Source: Thermopolyspora flexuosa (GTDB lineage: Bacteria > Actinomycetota > Actinomycetes > Streptosporangiales > Streptosporangiaceae). From it: 64,000 nucleotides of DNA. The notes under the pieces were generated by a model. It saw only the letters and a list, made by a program, of their open reading frames with translations, made no database searches and was not told where the DNA came from. Positions 47,167 through 55,677 of this stretch are shown piece after piece. The translations under genes and the position numbers were made by a program. The DNA lies in NCBI RefSeq assembly GCF_006716785.1, contig NZ_VFPQ01000001.1:4588001-4652000 (forward strand). The letters run 5' to 3'. Each line of letters opens with the position of its first letter. The stretch's first letter is position 1.

Positions 47167-47508
47167 ATGTTCAACGCAGTAAAGCAGCACCCTGACGAGC
47201 TGTACATATTCGTCACCTCGGAGCGTCCGGATCCTTATGTCAATGTTCTCGCCCTTCTCTTACCCGACAGCCACATATCCGCGGTGCACCTTGTTGCGAT
47301 CAAGGAGCATGAGTATGCAGGCGAGCAGCTTGAAGGGCGATTAGGATCGATCACATCGCGAATCCATGATCGACTTGAGGATCTCTCCCGTCGATGCGCC
47401 CAAGAGAACCCCTACTGGTCCGCTCGATATACCGCAACGTTGAATAAACTGGACTCGATCGGTACCCGAAACGATGTGATCAATGGCCGGACCTCGACGA
47501 CAGGCTAA
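47167..47508 (+). CDS. CARF-like effector, N-terminal part (frame broken)
   Basis: A 113-residue product starting 1 nt after mCpol. It opens with a Rossmann-like strand-helix pattern (ELYIFVTSERPDPYVNVLALLLPDSH, then ISAVHLVAIKEHEYAGEQL), the first half of a CARF-type nucleotide-sensing domain. The frame stops at TAA 47506. Reading the other frames, a helical stretch WPDLDDRLREIVAKG follows from 47484 and then FFDVTTLKKHLLVE from 47536, so the gene looks like one CARF protein with two net -1 frame changes. Either the sequence has two missing bases, the gene is decaying, or two separate proteins are made. Confidence 0.7.
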   Translation: MFNAVKQHPDELYIFVTSERPDPYVNVLALLLPDSHISAVHLVAIKEHEYAGEQLEGRLGSITSRIHDRLEDLSRRCAQENPYWSARYTATLNKLDSIGTRNDVINGRTSTTG

Positions 47509-47920
47509 GAGAGATCGTTGCAAAGGGGTCGCTTTTTTCGATGTCACCACACTTAAAAAGCACCTACTCGTCGAGGTGGTGGCGATCCTCCTCTCCCGAG
47601 GATGCACTCGCGTTCATAGTTTCGACCTCATCAAAGCGCCTACGCATGACGAGCGGGATCTAATCCATAACCTCAAGCCGAGCGTTTTCGCCTACCGGAC
47701 GCTCAGCCAGAGCCGCCACATCGCGAATGCGCAAAAGCGAATGCTGGCCCGATCCCTCACCTTAAAAACACTACTGCTCATCACCGGACTGGTAGCCGCG
47801 CTCGTCCTCTTGGTCGAAATACTATTCGATGAGACATGGCTGGACCAGGCAATCCTCACCATAGGAACCATTACGACGATCGGCGGCTTCTTCTCCCTAT
47901 TACTTCGCGAGAACCACTGA
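47483..47920 (+). CDS. CARF-like/two-transmembrane effector, C-terminal part
   Basis: A 145-residue product overlapping the previous ORF in another frame. Its start region (GPRRQAKRDRCKG) reads poorly. From FFDVTTLKKHLLVEVVAILL it is a convincing second half of a CARF domain, with DVTTLKK at the position of the CARF nucleotide-contacting DxTGGxK-type segment, then CTRVHSFDLIK. It ends in two membrane helices (about 92-113 and 118-141: TLLLITGLVAALVLLVEIL; AILTIGTITTIGGFFSLLL). A two-helix membrane effector would kill or arrest the cell when the nucleotide signal changes. Confidence 0.7.
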   Translation: MAGPRRQAKRDRCKGVAFFDVTTLKKHLLVEVVAILLSRGCTRVHSFDLIKAPTHDERDLIHNLKPSVFAYRTLSQSRHIANAQKRMLARSLTLKTLLLITGLVAALVLLVEILFDETWLDQAILTIGTITTIGGFFSLLLRENH

Positions 47921-48026
47921 CGTCAGACGAGATCCTTTGCCGTCCGTGTTCCACCCTCGGAACCCTCTCCGCTCTCCCGAGAACGGCCATGATCCGTGTG
48001 ATGAGCGTCGCCCTCTGCTCATAAGG

Positions 48027-48048
48027 CCCCGCACCGCTACGTGCGGGG
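48027..48048. terminator. Hairpin terminator right of the mCpol operon
   Basis: CCCCGCAC (48027-48034) and GTGCGGGG (48041-48048) pair perfectly around CGCTAC. It lies 107 bp after the effector stop and marks the right boundary where GC returns to the genomic level. The 320 bp between the operon and the acyl-CoA dehydrogenase gene contain no gene. Confidence 0.6.
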
Positions 48049-48239
48049 CAGCTGCCTGAACGTGTCAACAGGCCGTCCTCCGGCCGCCTGCCCATCACGT
48101 TTCGCGCACACACCAGCGGGCGTCGAACAGCACCCGCCGCCCCGCGCCCTCGGCTCGGGCTCGTATGGCCGTAGCCGCGACACGCCACGCGTCACTGGCT
48201 CGCCTAGGCCGGGCCGTACGAGCCCGCGGCCGGGGGCGG

Positions 48240-50408
48240 TCAGACGAGCGGGTCGCGGGGGAGGCCGAGGATGCGTTCGGCGATCAGGTTGCGCTGGATC
48301 TCGGAGGTGCCCCAGGCGACGGACATGATGCGGCTGCGGAGGGTCTGCAGGGCCGCGGCGGCGCCGGGGCCGTCGGTGAAGGCGGCCTCGGCACCGGCGA
48401 GGTCGGCGAGGAGGGCGGCGGTCTCGTGGTTGTGTTCGGCGAGGATGAGCTTGGTGACGCTGCCCTGGGGGCCCGGCGGTGCGGCGGTGATGGCGCGGCG
48501 CAGGTTGAGGAGGGACAGGGCGTGGCGTTCGGCCAGGTGGCGGCCGATGCGGGCCGCCCCGCCGGGGATGCGCTCGCCGTAGCTGAGGAGCCGGTCGCGG
48601 GTGTAGGCGTCGGTGATCTCGAAGGGGTCGCCCGCGCCGACGGCGACGCGTTCGTCGGCGAGGGTCTCGCGGGCGATGGGCCAGCCGCGGCCGGGCTCGC
48701 CGACGACGTCGGCGTCGGGGACGAACACGTCGGTGAGGAAGACCTCGTTGAACTCGGCGTCGCCGGTGATCCGGCGGATCGGGCGCACCTCGACGCCGGG
48801 GGCCGCCAGGTCGATGATCATCAGGGTGATGCCGTCGTGTTTCGGCGCGTCCGGGTGGGTGCGGACGGTGGCGAGGGCGCGGCGGCTGCGGTGGGCACCG
48901 CTCGTCCACACCTTCTGGCCGTTGACCAGCCAGCCGCCCGCGGTGCGCACGGCCCGGGTGCGGACACCGGCCGCGTCGGAACCGGCCTCGGGCTCGCTGA
49001 ACATCTGGCACCAGGTCTCCTCGCCGAGCAGGGCGGGCCGCAGGTAGCGGTCGAGCTGGTCCCGGGTGCCGTGCCGGATCAGCGCCTGCATGATCCAGCC
49101 GGTGAGGCCGAGCCGCGGCCGGGTCACGCCAGCGGCGGCGAGCTCCTCGTCGATGACCCGCTGCAGGCCGGCGCTCGCCGCCAGGCCGTACGGCCGGGGC
49201 CACTGCGGCTGCAGGTACCCGGTCTCGGCGAGCCTGCGGCGCCGCTCGGCGGCGGGCAGGGCGGCGATCTCGCGGGCGGTGGCCCGTATCTCGGCGCGGG
49301 CCGCCTCGGCCTCGGGCGGGATGTCGGGTGCGGCTTCGCGGCACACGCCCTTGGCGCCGAGCCGTACCACGTCCTCGGCGGCGGCGTGCGCGGGGAAGAC
49401 GGCCGCGAGGGTGGCGGCCCGGCGCAGCAGCAGGTGGGCGTCGTGCTCCCAGGTGAGGCCGATCGCCCCGTGGACCTGGATGTTGAGCTGGGCGTTGCGG
49501 GCGAAGGCGGGTACGGCGAGCGCGAGGGCCACGGCGGCGGCGAGCTCGAACCGGTCCTGCGGGCCGGCGGCGGCGCGGGCCGCGTCCCACACCGCGGCGG
49601 CGGCCGACTCGGCGGCCACGTGCATGTCGGCGCAGTGGTGCTTGACCGCCTGGAAGGACCCGATGGCCCGGGCGAACTGGGTGCGGGTCTTGGCGTACCC
49701 GACGGCCATGTCGGTGCACTCGGCGGCGCCGCCCACGGCCTCGGCCGCGACCAGGGTGCGGGCGATCGCCTCGGCGCGGGGGCGGCCGCCGCGGATCAGG
49801 TCGTCCTCGGTGACGGGTACGGCGTGCAGGCGGACCCGGGCGGAACGGCGGGCGGGGTCGAGGTTCGGCGGGGTCTCCACGGTCACGCCGGGGCGGCCCC
49901 GGTCGAGGATCACCAGGTCGTCGCCGACGGCGAGGACGAGCAGCCGGGCCGGTCCGGCGCCCAGGACCACGCCGACGTCGCCGGTGACCACGCCGTGCCC
50001 GGCGTCCGGCTCCGCGGCGAGGGTGAGCGAGCCGGACAGGCCGAGCGCCGCAGGGGTCTCTCCGGCGGCCAGGCCGGGCAGGTGCGCGGCCCGCTGGGCC
50101 GCGGTGCCGCAGTCGGCGATCACCGCCGATGCGATCATCGTGGGCAGGAACGGGCCGGGCGCCACCGCCCTGCCGAGCTCCTCGGCGACCACGACGAGCT
50201 CGGGGAGGCCGTGACCGCCCCCGCCGTACTCCTCCGGCAGGTGCAGGCCGATCAGGCCGAGGTCGGCGAACTCGGCCCAGAACTCCGGCGGCCGTTCCTC
50301 GGCGGCCTCCAGGAGGGCGCGTGACGCGGCGCGCGCCTGCCTCGCGCGCAGAAACGAACGGATCATCGAGGCCAGTTCGCGGTGTTCTTCGCTGATGGCG
50401 ACGGCCAT
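48240..50408 (-). CDS. Fused two-domain acyl-CoA dehydrogenase
   Basis: A 722-residue protein made of two acyl-CoA dehydrogenase modules. The N-terminal module (about 1-365) has LPEEYGGGGHGLPELVVVAEELG and the FAD-domain ARAIGSFQAVKHHCADM. The C-terminal module (about 370-722) has CQMFSEPEAGSDAAGVRTRA, VNGQKVWTSGA and the terminal VAWGTSEIQRNLIAERILGLP. Actinobacterial steroid and branched-chain catabolism uses heteromeric pairs of such proteins; here both halves are joined. GGAGGAGCC precedes the ATG at 50408. It stands alone with no beta-oxidation neighbours, so the substrate is unknown. Confidence 0.92.
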   Translation of the reverse strand: MAVAISEEHRELASMIRSFLRARQARAASRALLEAAEERPPEFWAEFADLGLIGLHLPEEYGGGGHGLPELVVVAEELGRAVAPGPFLPTMIASAVIADCGTAAQRAAHLPGLAAGETPAALGLSGSLTLAAEPDAGHGVVTGDVGVVLGAGPARLLVLAVGDDLVILDRGRPGVTVETPPNLDPARRSARVRLHAVPVTEDDLIRGGRPRAEAIARTLVAAEAVGGAAECTDMAVGYAKTRTQFARAIGSFQAVKHHCADMHVAAESAAAAVWDAARAAAGPQDRFELAAAVALALAVPAFARNAQLNIQVHGAIGLTWEHDAHLLLRRAATLAAVFPAHAAAEDVVRLGAKGVCREAAPDIPPEAEAARAEIRATAREIAALPAAERRRRLAETGYLQPQWPRPYGLAASAGLQRVIDEELAAAGVTRPRLGLTGWIMQALIRHGTRDQLDRYLRPALLGEETWCQMFSEPEAGSDAAGVRTRAVRTAGGWLVNGQKVWTSGAHRSRRALATVRTHPDAPKHDGITLMIIDLAAPGVEVRPIRRITGDAEFNEVFLTDVFVPDADVVGEPGRGWPIARETLADERVAVGAGDPFEITDAYTRDRLLSYGERIPGGAARIGRHLAERHALSLLNLRRAITAAPPGPQGSVTKLILAEHNHETAALLADLAGAEAAFTDGPGAAAALQTLRSRIMSVAWGTSEIQRNLIAERILGLPRDPLV

Positions 50409-50825
50409 GGCTCCTCCGGATAGGTACACGCGCCTTCATTTGTGTACCGATCCCGCCCGCCGTGAATAGAGACTTATGGCCCTTGAAATAACACGCTGCG
50501 TAGCCATTGCGGGAAAAGCCGTGACCAATTACGTGGATCACGGCGATCCCTAATTCGCCGTCGCACGATACAGCCGGCGTCGGCGCCGGTCGGCCGCCTC
50601 GCCGTCGACCCGATGGTGCGGCGCCGAGCCGAACCGCCGTCCGGGACCCCGGCCCGGCTCCGCCCGGCTCAGGAAGGAACGGCGCAGCAGCCGCGATGCG
50701 GTGGCCGTACAAGCTCAAAGGTTCGACACCGCAGAACACGAATTGCCGCGACGGTCCCGGAGCCGAACCTCTTCACCGTAAGTTGAATTACAGCGGATTC
50801 CGGTATGCCCCAAAGTGGGGGAATC
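50409..50825. other. Divergent intergenic region
   Basis: About 417 bp between the leftward dehydrogenase and the rightward methyltransferase. It is less GC-rich around 50440-50560, which probably holds the promoters. No coding frame is convincing. Confidence 0.5.
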
Positions 50826-51341
50826 ATGAAAAAGACACGTGCGGCCATCGGAAGCGCCGCCTTCTTCATCGCCGCCCCCGGCACGGTGACCGTCCTGATC
50901 CCATGGCTGATCACTGACTGGGAGAGCCGCGACCTGCTGCCCGAAACGCTCTCCTGGGCGACGCCCGTGCTCCGGGCCGCCGGAATCGCGCTCATCCTGG
51001 CGGGCTCCGCCGTGGTGATCAACGCGTTCGTGCGGTTCGTGGTGAACGGCCTGGGCACGCCCGCGCCCGTCGCGCCACCCGAGCACCTGGTGGTGACCGG
51101 CCTCTACCGGCACGTGCGGAATCCCATGTACGTGGGCGTGCTGGCCGTGATCATCGGCGAGGCCCTGCTACTCGGCCGGTGGGAGCTGCTGGTGTACGCC
51201 GCCATCGCGTTCGCCTGCATGTACACCTTCGTCCGCGGCTACGAGGAGCCGCAGCTGCGCAGGCAGTTCGGGCAGGAGTACGAGACCTACCGCGCGGCCG
51301 TACCGGGATGGTGGCCGCGCCTGCGCCCCTGGCGACCGTGA
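50826..51341 (+). CDS. ICMT/PEMT-family membrane methyltransferase
   Basis: A 171-residue membrane protein. The conserved SAM-binding region is VVTGLYRHVRNPMYVGVLAVIIGEAL, then YEEPQLRRQFGQEYETYRAAVP, typical of isoprenylcysteine carboxyl methyltransferase-like and phospholipid methyltransferase proteins. About four hydrophobic segments are visible. The bacterial substrate is generally unknown. The ATG at 50826 follows GGGGGAATC. A decayed P450 gene follows. Confidence 0.88.
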   Translation: MKKTRAAIGSAAFFIAAPGTVTVLIPWLITDWESRDLLPETLSWATPVLRAAGIALILAGSAVVINAFVRFVVNGLGTPAPVAPPEHLVVTGLYRHVRNPMYVGVLAVIIGEALLLGRWELLVYAAIAFACMYTFVRGYEEPQLRRQFGQEYETYRAAVPGWWPRLRPWRP

Positions 51342-51499
51342 CGCCGACCGTATTCCGTGCTGTACAGGTCACACCGCCACCTCAGATGCCACCCTCCACC
51401 GGTCTCCCCATCGGCAATTGACTGGTCGGCGATTCGGCTCCGAACCCCTCCTCCTCCCCTCGCCTCCCAACCGGAACCCGGATCCGTGCCACCACGTTC

Positions 51500-51815
51500 T
51501 GGAGCTCGGCCGCTACGAAGAGTTGCCCGGCATGCGGACGTGCTTGCCGCCCTCCGGCCGCCGGCCGTGTTCCCCTCGTTCTCCTCGGCCGCCCGGCCGG
51601 CCCCGGGACGGGGCGCCGGCAGGAGAGCGGACGGGTAACCGGTGCGGTCACTGCTCTTACTCGACCCGCCGGAGCATCAGGTGCCGCGGCGGGTGGTGGC
51701 GCGGGGGTTCACGCCGCAGGCGGTGCCGTGGCTCGAGCCTGCGGTACGGGACTTCGCCACCGGTGATGACGCGGGCGCCGTGGCGGAACTCGTGTCGGGC
51801 CCGGCCGTACCGCGC
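51500..51815 (+). pseudogene. Cytochrome P450 fragment
   Basis: In one frame, VARHADVLAALRPPAVF and then, after an in-frame TAA at 51636, LLLLDPPEHQVPRRVVARGF and TPQAVPWLEPAVRDFA match the N-terminal third of actinobacterial P450s (helix B to C region). The remaining two-thirds, including the haem-binding Cys loop, is missing. It is therefore a remnant, truncated by or before the neighbouring leftward pseudogene. Confidence 0.7.
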
Positions 51816-51878
51816 TCGGCGACACAGACTCCGGTCCGCCCCCACCGGTCGCTTCACCCCGGAGGCCGCTCGCGCGGG

Positions 51879-52640
51879 TCAGGCGCCCACGCCGGACAGC
51901 CGCGGCCGGCGGGCCAGCCAGACCGCCAGGGCGAGCAGCGACGCGCGCACCCGGGCATCCACAGGCTGGTACCGGCCGGTACGGCACCGCGGGCCGGGCA
52001 GCCGGCCGAACAGCCAGACCTGCCGCTCCCGCCGTCGTGCTGAAGGCGGGCGACCGCCAGATCGCGACGACCACGCCCGCGCTCGTCGCCGGCAGGGCGC
52101 GTCCGAGCCGGCCGGCGACGACCGCGGCCAGCCCGGTCGCCGCGCCCACCGCCACGAGGACGCCCGAGGCCACCAGCGCGAGCACGAGGTCGATCCCGAG
52201 CACGCGCGCGAGCCCGGTGGCGAACGCCATGGCGGGCGAGACCGGCATCGCCGACAGCGGCTCCAGGCGCGGATCGGACCGGTGCGAGCACGCCGCCACC
52301 GCGCCGAGCAGCAGCACGACCGGCACCACCGCACTGAACAGCTGCACGACCGCCCCCACGGTCGGCGCGACGCGGGCGAGCAGCACCGCCACGGCGAGGC
52401 CCGCCGCGGTCAGCGGGCCGATGGACCAGGGCATGAGCCGCGCCTGCGCCACCACCCGGCCGCCGGCCGCCAGGACGCCCGGAACGAAGGACGGGGCACG
52501 GATCGCGCGCGGCCTGCGGCGATCTCCGGCAGCCCGCTCAGCAGCTCGTCGTAGGACGGCACCACGACCGGCCCGAGCAGTCGCTCGTCGGCCTCCCGGA
52601 CCCCGGCCGTCAGGGCGTCCTGCGCCTCATCGTTCACCAC
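51879..52640 (-). pseudogene. Membrane protein gene with frame breaks, coupled to the ECF sigma gene
   Basis: The gene opens with a GTG at 52640 that overlaps the sigma stop: MVNDEAQDALTAGVREADER and VVPSYDELLSGLPEIAAG in frame one. A second frame (52455 leftward) continues with four to five membrane helices (VVQLFSAVVPVVLLLGAVAA; IDLVLALVASGVLVAVGAA). A third frame supplies a natural end (RASLLALAVWLARRPRLSGVGA). Two frame changes near 52490 and 52020 are needed. By position it could be an anti-sigma factor, but no zinc-finger motif is visible. Confidence 0.6.
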
Positions 52641-53289
52641 TCCGCCCCCCTTCCCGTTTTGTCACCTTTGTCAGGGTCGCCGCCAGAAGCCGACGGGCCG
52701 TCCACATGCGGCTTTTGACCGTGCCGGGCGGGACACCGAGTATCGCAGCCACCTCGGGATACGGCAGGTCCTCCGCGAGCACGAGCCCGAGCACCTCACG
52801 CAGGTGCTCGGGCAGTTCGAGCACGGCGGCCACGAGCTCCCGGCGGCCGGCCCGGGCCAGCACCTGGTCCTCGACCGCGGGCTCCGCGGCGGGCAGATCC
52901 ACGGCGTCCTCCAGCTCCACGAGGACCGGCTCGGTTTGCCGCAGGCGGTTGTGCGCCTGCCGCCGGGCCACCCCGAGCAGGTAGGCCCGCACCGAAGCCT
53001 CGCCTCGGTAACCGCCCGCCGAGCGCCACACCGCCAGCCAGGACTCCTGGAGGATCTCCTCCGCCACCTCGAGGCGCGCGGTGAGCCGCCGGATCAGTCG
53101 CAGCATCCCGGCGGCATGGCGCTCGTAGAGCACACGAAACGCGCACTCCTCACCGGCCGCCACGCGGCGCATGAGTACGGCGTCCGAATACGCCTCAGCG
53201 GAAATTTTTGGCGCGGGTGAGCGCTGAGCACGCTCGTATACGACGTCGCCTGCCGTTTCGGTGGGGGAGAATCTGCCGCGTAGCGACAC
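52627..53289 (-). CDS. ECF-type RNA polymerase sigma factor
   Basis: A protein of about 220 residues with region 2 (VLMRRVAAGEECAFRVLYERH, EEILQESWLAVWRSAGGY) and region 4 (VLELPEHLREVLGLVLAEDL, YPEVAAILGVPPGTVKSRMWTARRLL). It is about 20-30 residues longer than a typical ECF factor if started at the GTG at 53289, which follows CGGAG; the true start may be nearer residue 30. It overlaps and probably is coupled to a downstream membrane protein gene (52640) that is frame-disrupted. If that is the anti-sigma factor, this sigma factor could be constitutively active. Confidence 0.9.
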   Translation of the reverse strand: MSLRGRFSPTETAGDVVYERAQRSPAPKISAEAYSDAVLMRRVAAGEECAFRVLYERHAAGMLRLIRRLTARLEVAEEILQESWLAVWRSAGGYRGEASVRAYLLGVARRQAHNRLRQTEPVLVELEDAVDLPAAEPAVEDQVLARAGRRELVAAVLELPEHLREVLGLVLAEDLPYPEVAAILGVPPGTVKSRMWTARRLLAATLTKVTKREGGRSGER

Positions 53290-54123
53290 CTGCGTGCTCC
53301 GACGTCGTCCCGGCCAAACGATCGCATCACCGTCGACGCTAGCGGTGGCCAATACACGACGCAATGAGTTGCCGCGCCGAGCCGCATGGATAATCGCCCG
53401 TCCGGAACCTGAAAACCCGATGACTTCGACGGCCGAAAATCGCCTCGGTCTCACCAGTGCCGTCCATCGAGCAAATAACCGCCGGCATCGGCCGAACACG
53501 GGTGGTCGCCATACACCCAGGGGCTCGGGCCCCGCGGAAAGGTACGTTCCGCCGCCGCTGACCATGAGGTAGCCCGGCGTCGCCTCGTGTGCAGGCCGGA
53601 AGACGAACCGATACGGGAACGCAGGAAAAAGCAGCTGAGATCAGGGAGTCGCTATTCCGGACGCGGCTATCACCCTCGCCCGGATGCCGAGCGGCGAGCA
53701 TATCCCGGTTGGTCTGCGGACTCCGCTGTCACTTCGCTACCGGCGCCGACCTGACGTGCAATTTTCATCGGCTTGCCGGACCCCGGCGACCCCCTCGCGC
53801 CGCCGTGCGCCTGCGGCACGCCTCTCGCAGTTCATGTACGGAGGTGCGGTGCCGTTGCCGCGATGGAGAGGTGCGTGACGGTAACGCCACGACCGATGAC
53901 GGCCGAGGCGACGGCCGCGGATTCGTGGGCGGACGACGCATGGGCGGCGTCGCGGCGACCGGACGGCGGATCGGGCTGCCGGCCGCGGTACGGCCGGCCG
54001 AGGCGCTCGCCGTACGGCGCTCGCAGGCCCGACGGCACGTGTGCCGATCACAGGGAGGAGCCGCAAGCGTGGGTGAACCGCTCGGCTCGCGGCCGCTACG
54101 TACGGCGGGAAGGAGTGATGTGA
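53290..54123. other. 834-bp divergent region without a confident gene
   Basis: Between the leftward sigma gene and the rightward ABC exporter. A short frame ending TGATGTGA directly before the exporter start (about 53899-54123, beginning MTAEATAADSWADDAWAASR) may be a small coupled ORF, but it resembles no family I know. Other frames lack coding bias. Promoters for both directions must lie here. Confidence 0.4.
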
Positions 54124-54966
54124 ATGAACGACCAAGACGCGACCGACCTGCCACGCAGCGGCCCGGACCTCGCGAGACCACCGGATTCCGTCACCGGCCC
54201 GGTCGATTCCCCGTCGATGGCCACCCTGATCTCCACGGAGCTGGTCAGGCTGCGATCCGGCTTCATCGGCTGGTACACGGTGCTGGCGCCGATCGTGATC
54301 GCGATTCCGCTCTATGCCGGATCGCTCCTTTCTCCGGAGGGTCGCTCCGGCCGGCTCTGGGACAGCTTCAGCAACGTGACGCTGGAGTTCTGGGGCGTGC
54401 TGATCCCGATGACCGCCGGTCTGATCGCGGCCCTGGCCATACGCGCCGACACCGAGCCCTGGCGCTTCCTGTTCTCGTACGCGATCCCGCGCTGGCGATA
54501 CTTCACCGCGAAGGTCGCCGCACTGGCCATCGTCCAGTTGGTGTCGGCGACCATCCTGGTCGTGATGCTCGCCGGGGGTGCGCTGCTCACCGGGCAGCTC
54601 GCCGACGCCGCCTCGATGATCCTGGGTTCCGCCTACCTCTCGTGGGCGGCGGGGCTGGCGGCGACCGCGATCGCCGTCCTCCTCAGCGCCGCCTGGGGCA
54701 TCGGCCCCGGCATCGCCTGGGGCGTGGCCGGGATGCTGGCCGGCGCGCTCATCGCCGACAAGTCGATCTGGTACGCGCTCCCGCCCGCATGGCCGATGCG
54801 CGTCATCCTCCCCCTCGCGGAGATCTATCCCAACGGGCTGCCGCTGGACCCGAACAGCCCGCTCCGCGACATGACGGTGATCCCGGTGGCCATCGCGCTC
54901 TCCGTCGCGGCGACGGTCGTGACGCTGGTGATCGGTGGCCGGTACATGGCGCGGAAGGAGATCTGA
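54124..54966 (+). CDS. ABC-2 type permease (lantibiotic-immunity type)
   Basis: A 280-residue membrane subunit with about six helices (WYTVLAPIVIAIPLYAGSLL; FWGVLIPMTAGLIAALAI; AALAIVQLVSATILVVMLAG; AGLAATAIAVLLSAAWGIG; PVAIALSVAATVVTLVIGG). The pattern matches MutG/SpaG-like permeases used to remove lantibiotics and related peptides. GGAAGGAG precedes the ATG. It forms an operon with the ATPase, which starts directly after its stop. No lantibiotic biosynthesis gene is present. Confidence 0.85.
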   Translation: MNDQDATDLPRSGPDLARPPDSVTGPVDSPSMATLISTELVRLRSGFIGWYTVLAPIVIAIPLYAGSLLSPEGRSGRLWDSFSNVTLEFWGVLIPMTAGLIAALAIRADTEPWRFLFSYAIPRWRYFTAKVAALAIVQLVSATILVVMLAGGALLTGQLADAASMILGSAYLSWAAGLAATAIAVLLSAAWGIGPGIAWGVAGMLAGALIADKSIWYALPPAWPMRVILPLAEIYPNGLPLDPNSPLRDMTVIPVAIALSVAATVVTLVIGGRYMARKEI

Positions 54967-55677
54967 GTGGCGGCGCTGGAGATCAGGGATCTGCACAAGC
55001 ACTACGACGGTTTCCGCGCGCTCGACGGCGCGAACCTCACCGTGCCGGAGGGTTCCCTCTACGGCCTGCTCGGTCCGAACGGCGCAGGCAAGACCACCCT
55101 GATGAAGTCGGTCGCCGGGCTGCGGCGCCCGAACTCGGGCCGGATCCACCTCTTCGGGCGGCCCCTCGAACGGCGGCTGCTGACCCAGGTCGGAGCGCTG
55201 CTCGAGTCGCCGGGCCTGTGGGCGCATCTCGACGCGGTCGCCCACCTGCGGATCCATGCCCGGCTGCGCGGGGTGCCGCAGCGCCGCATCGACGAGGTGC
55301 TGGAGCTGGTGAAGCTCACCGAGGTGAGGTCCCGCAAGGTCGCGAAGTACTCCCTCGGCATGCGGTGGCGGCTCGGCATCGCCATCGCGCTGCTCGGCCG
55401 ACCCCGGCTGGTCGTGCTCGACGAGCCGATGAACGGGCTCGATCCGGTCGGGATCAGGGATATGCGGGCCACGTTACGTTCGCTCGCCGAGACCGGCACC
55501 ACCGTCATGATCTCCAGTCACCAGCTGGCGGAGGTCTCGCAGGTCTGTGATCAGGTCGGTGTGCTGGTGGCCGGTCGGACCGCGTACGAGGGCCCGCTGC
55601 ACGGCCTCGCCGTGGACGGCGACCTCGAAGAGGGTTTCTTCCGCCTGCTCGAGCAGGCAGGGTCCGACGTGCGGTGA
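54967..55677 (+). CDS. ABC transporter ATP-binding protein
   Basis: A 236-residue ATPase. Walker A is GPNGAGKTT, the signature is YSLGMRWRLGIAIAL (LSGGQ variant typical of lantibiotic and drug exporters), Walker B is LVVLDEPMNGLDP, and the H-loop is ISSHQL. The GTG start lies immediately after the permease stop (TGAGTG), so the two are coupled. Together with the permease it should export or expel a peptide or lipid-targeting compound. It could be a target of the nearby ECF sigma factor, which is inference. Confidence 0.93.
   Translation: MAALEIRDLHKHYDGFRALDGANLTVPEGSLYGLLGPNGAGKTTLMKSVAGLRRPNSGRIHLFGRPLERRLLTQVGALLESPGLWAHLDAVAHLRIHARLRGVPQRRIDEVLELVKLTEVRSRKVAKYSLGMRWRLGIAIALLGRPRLVVLDEPMNGLDPVGIRDMRATLRSLAETGTTVMISSHQLAEVSQVCDQVGVLVAGRTAYEGPLHGLAVDGDLEEGFFRLLEQAGSDVR

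Noticed and set aside
47530-47540. Programmed -1 frameshifting on the six-T run in the CARF gene
   Set aside because: The codon register at the run does not match an X-XXY-YYZ slippery heptamer, and a second frame change would still be required upstream.
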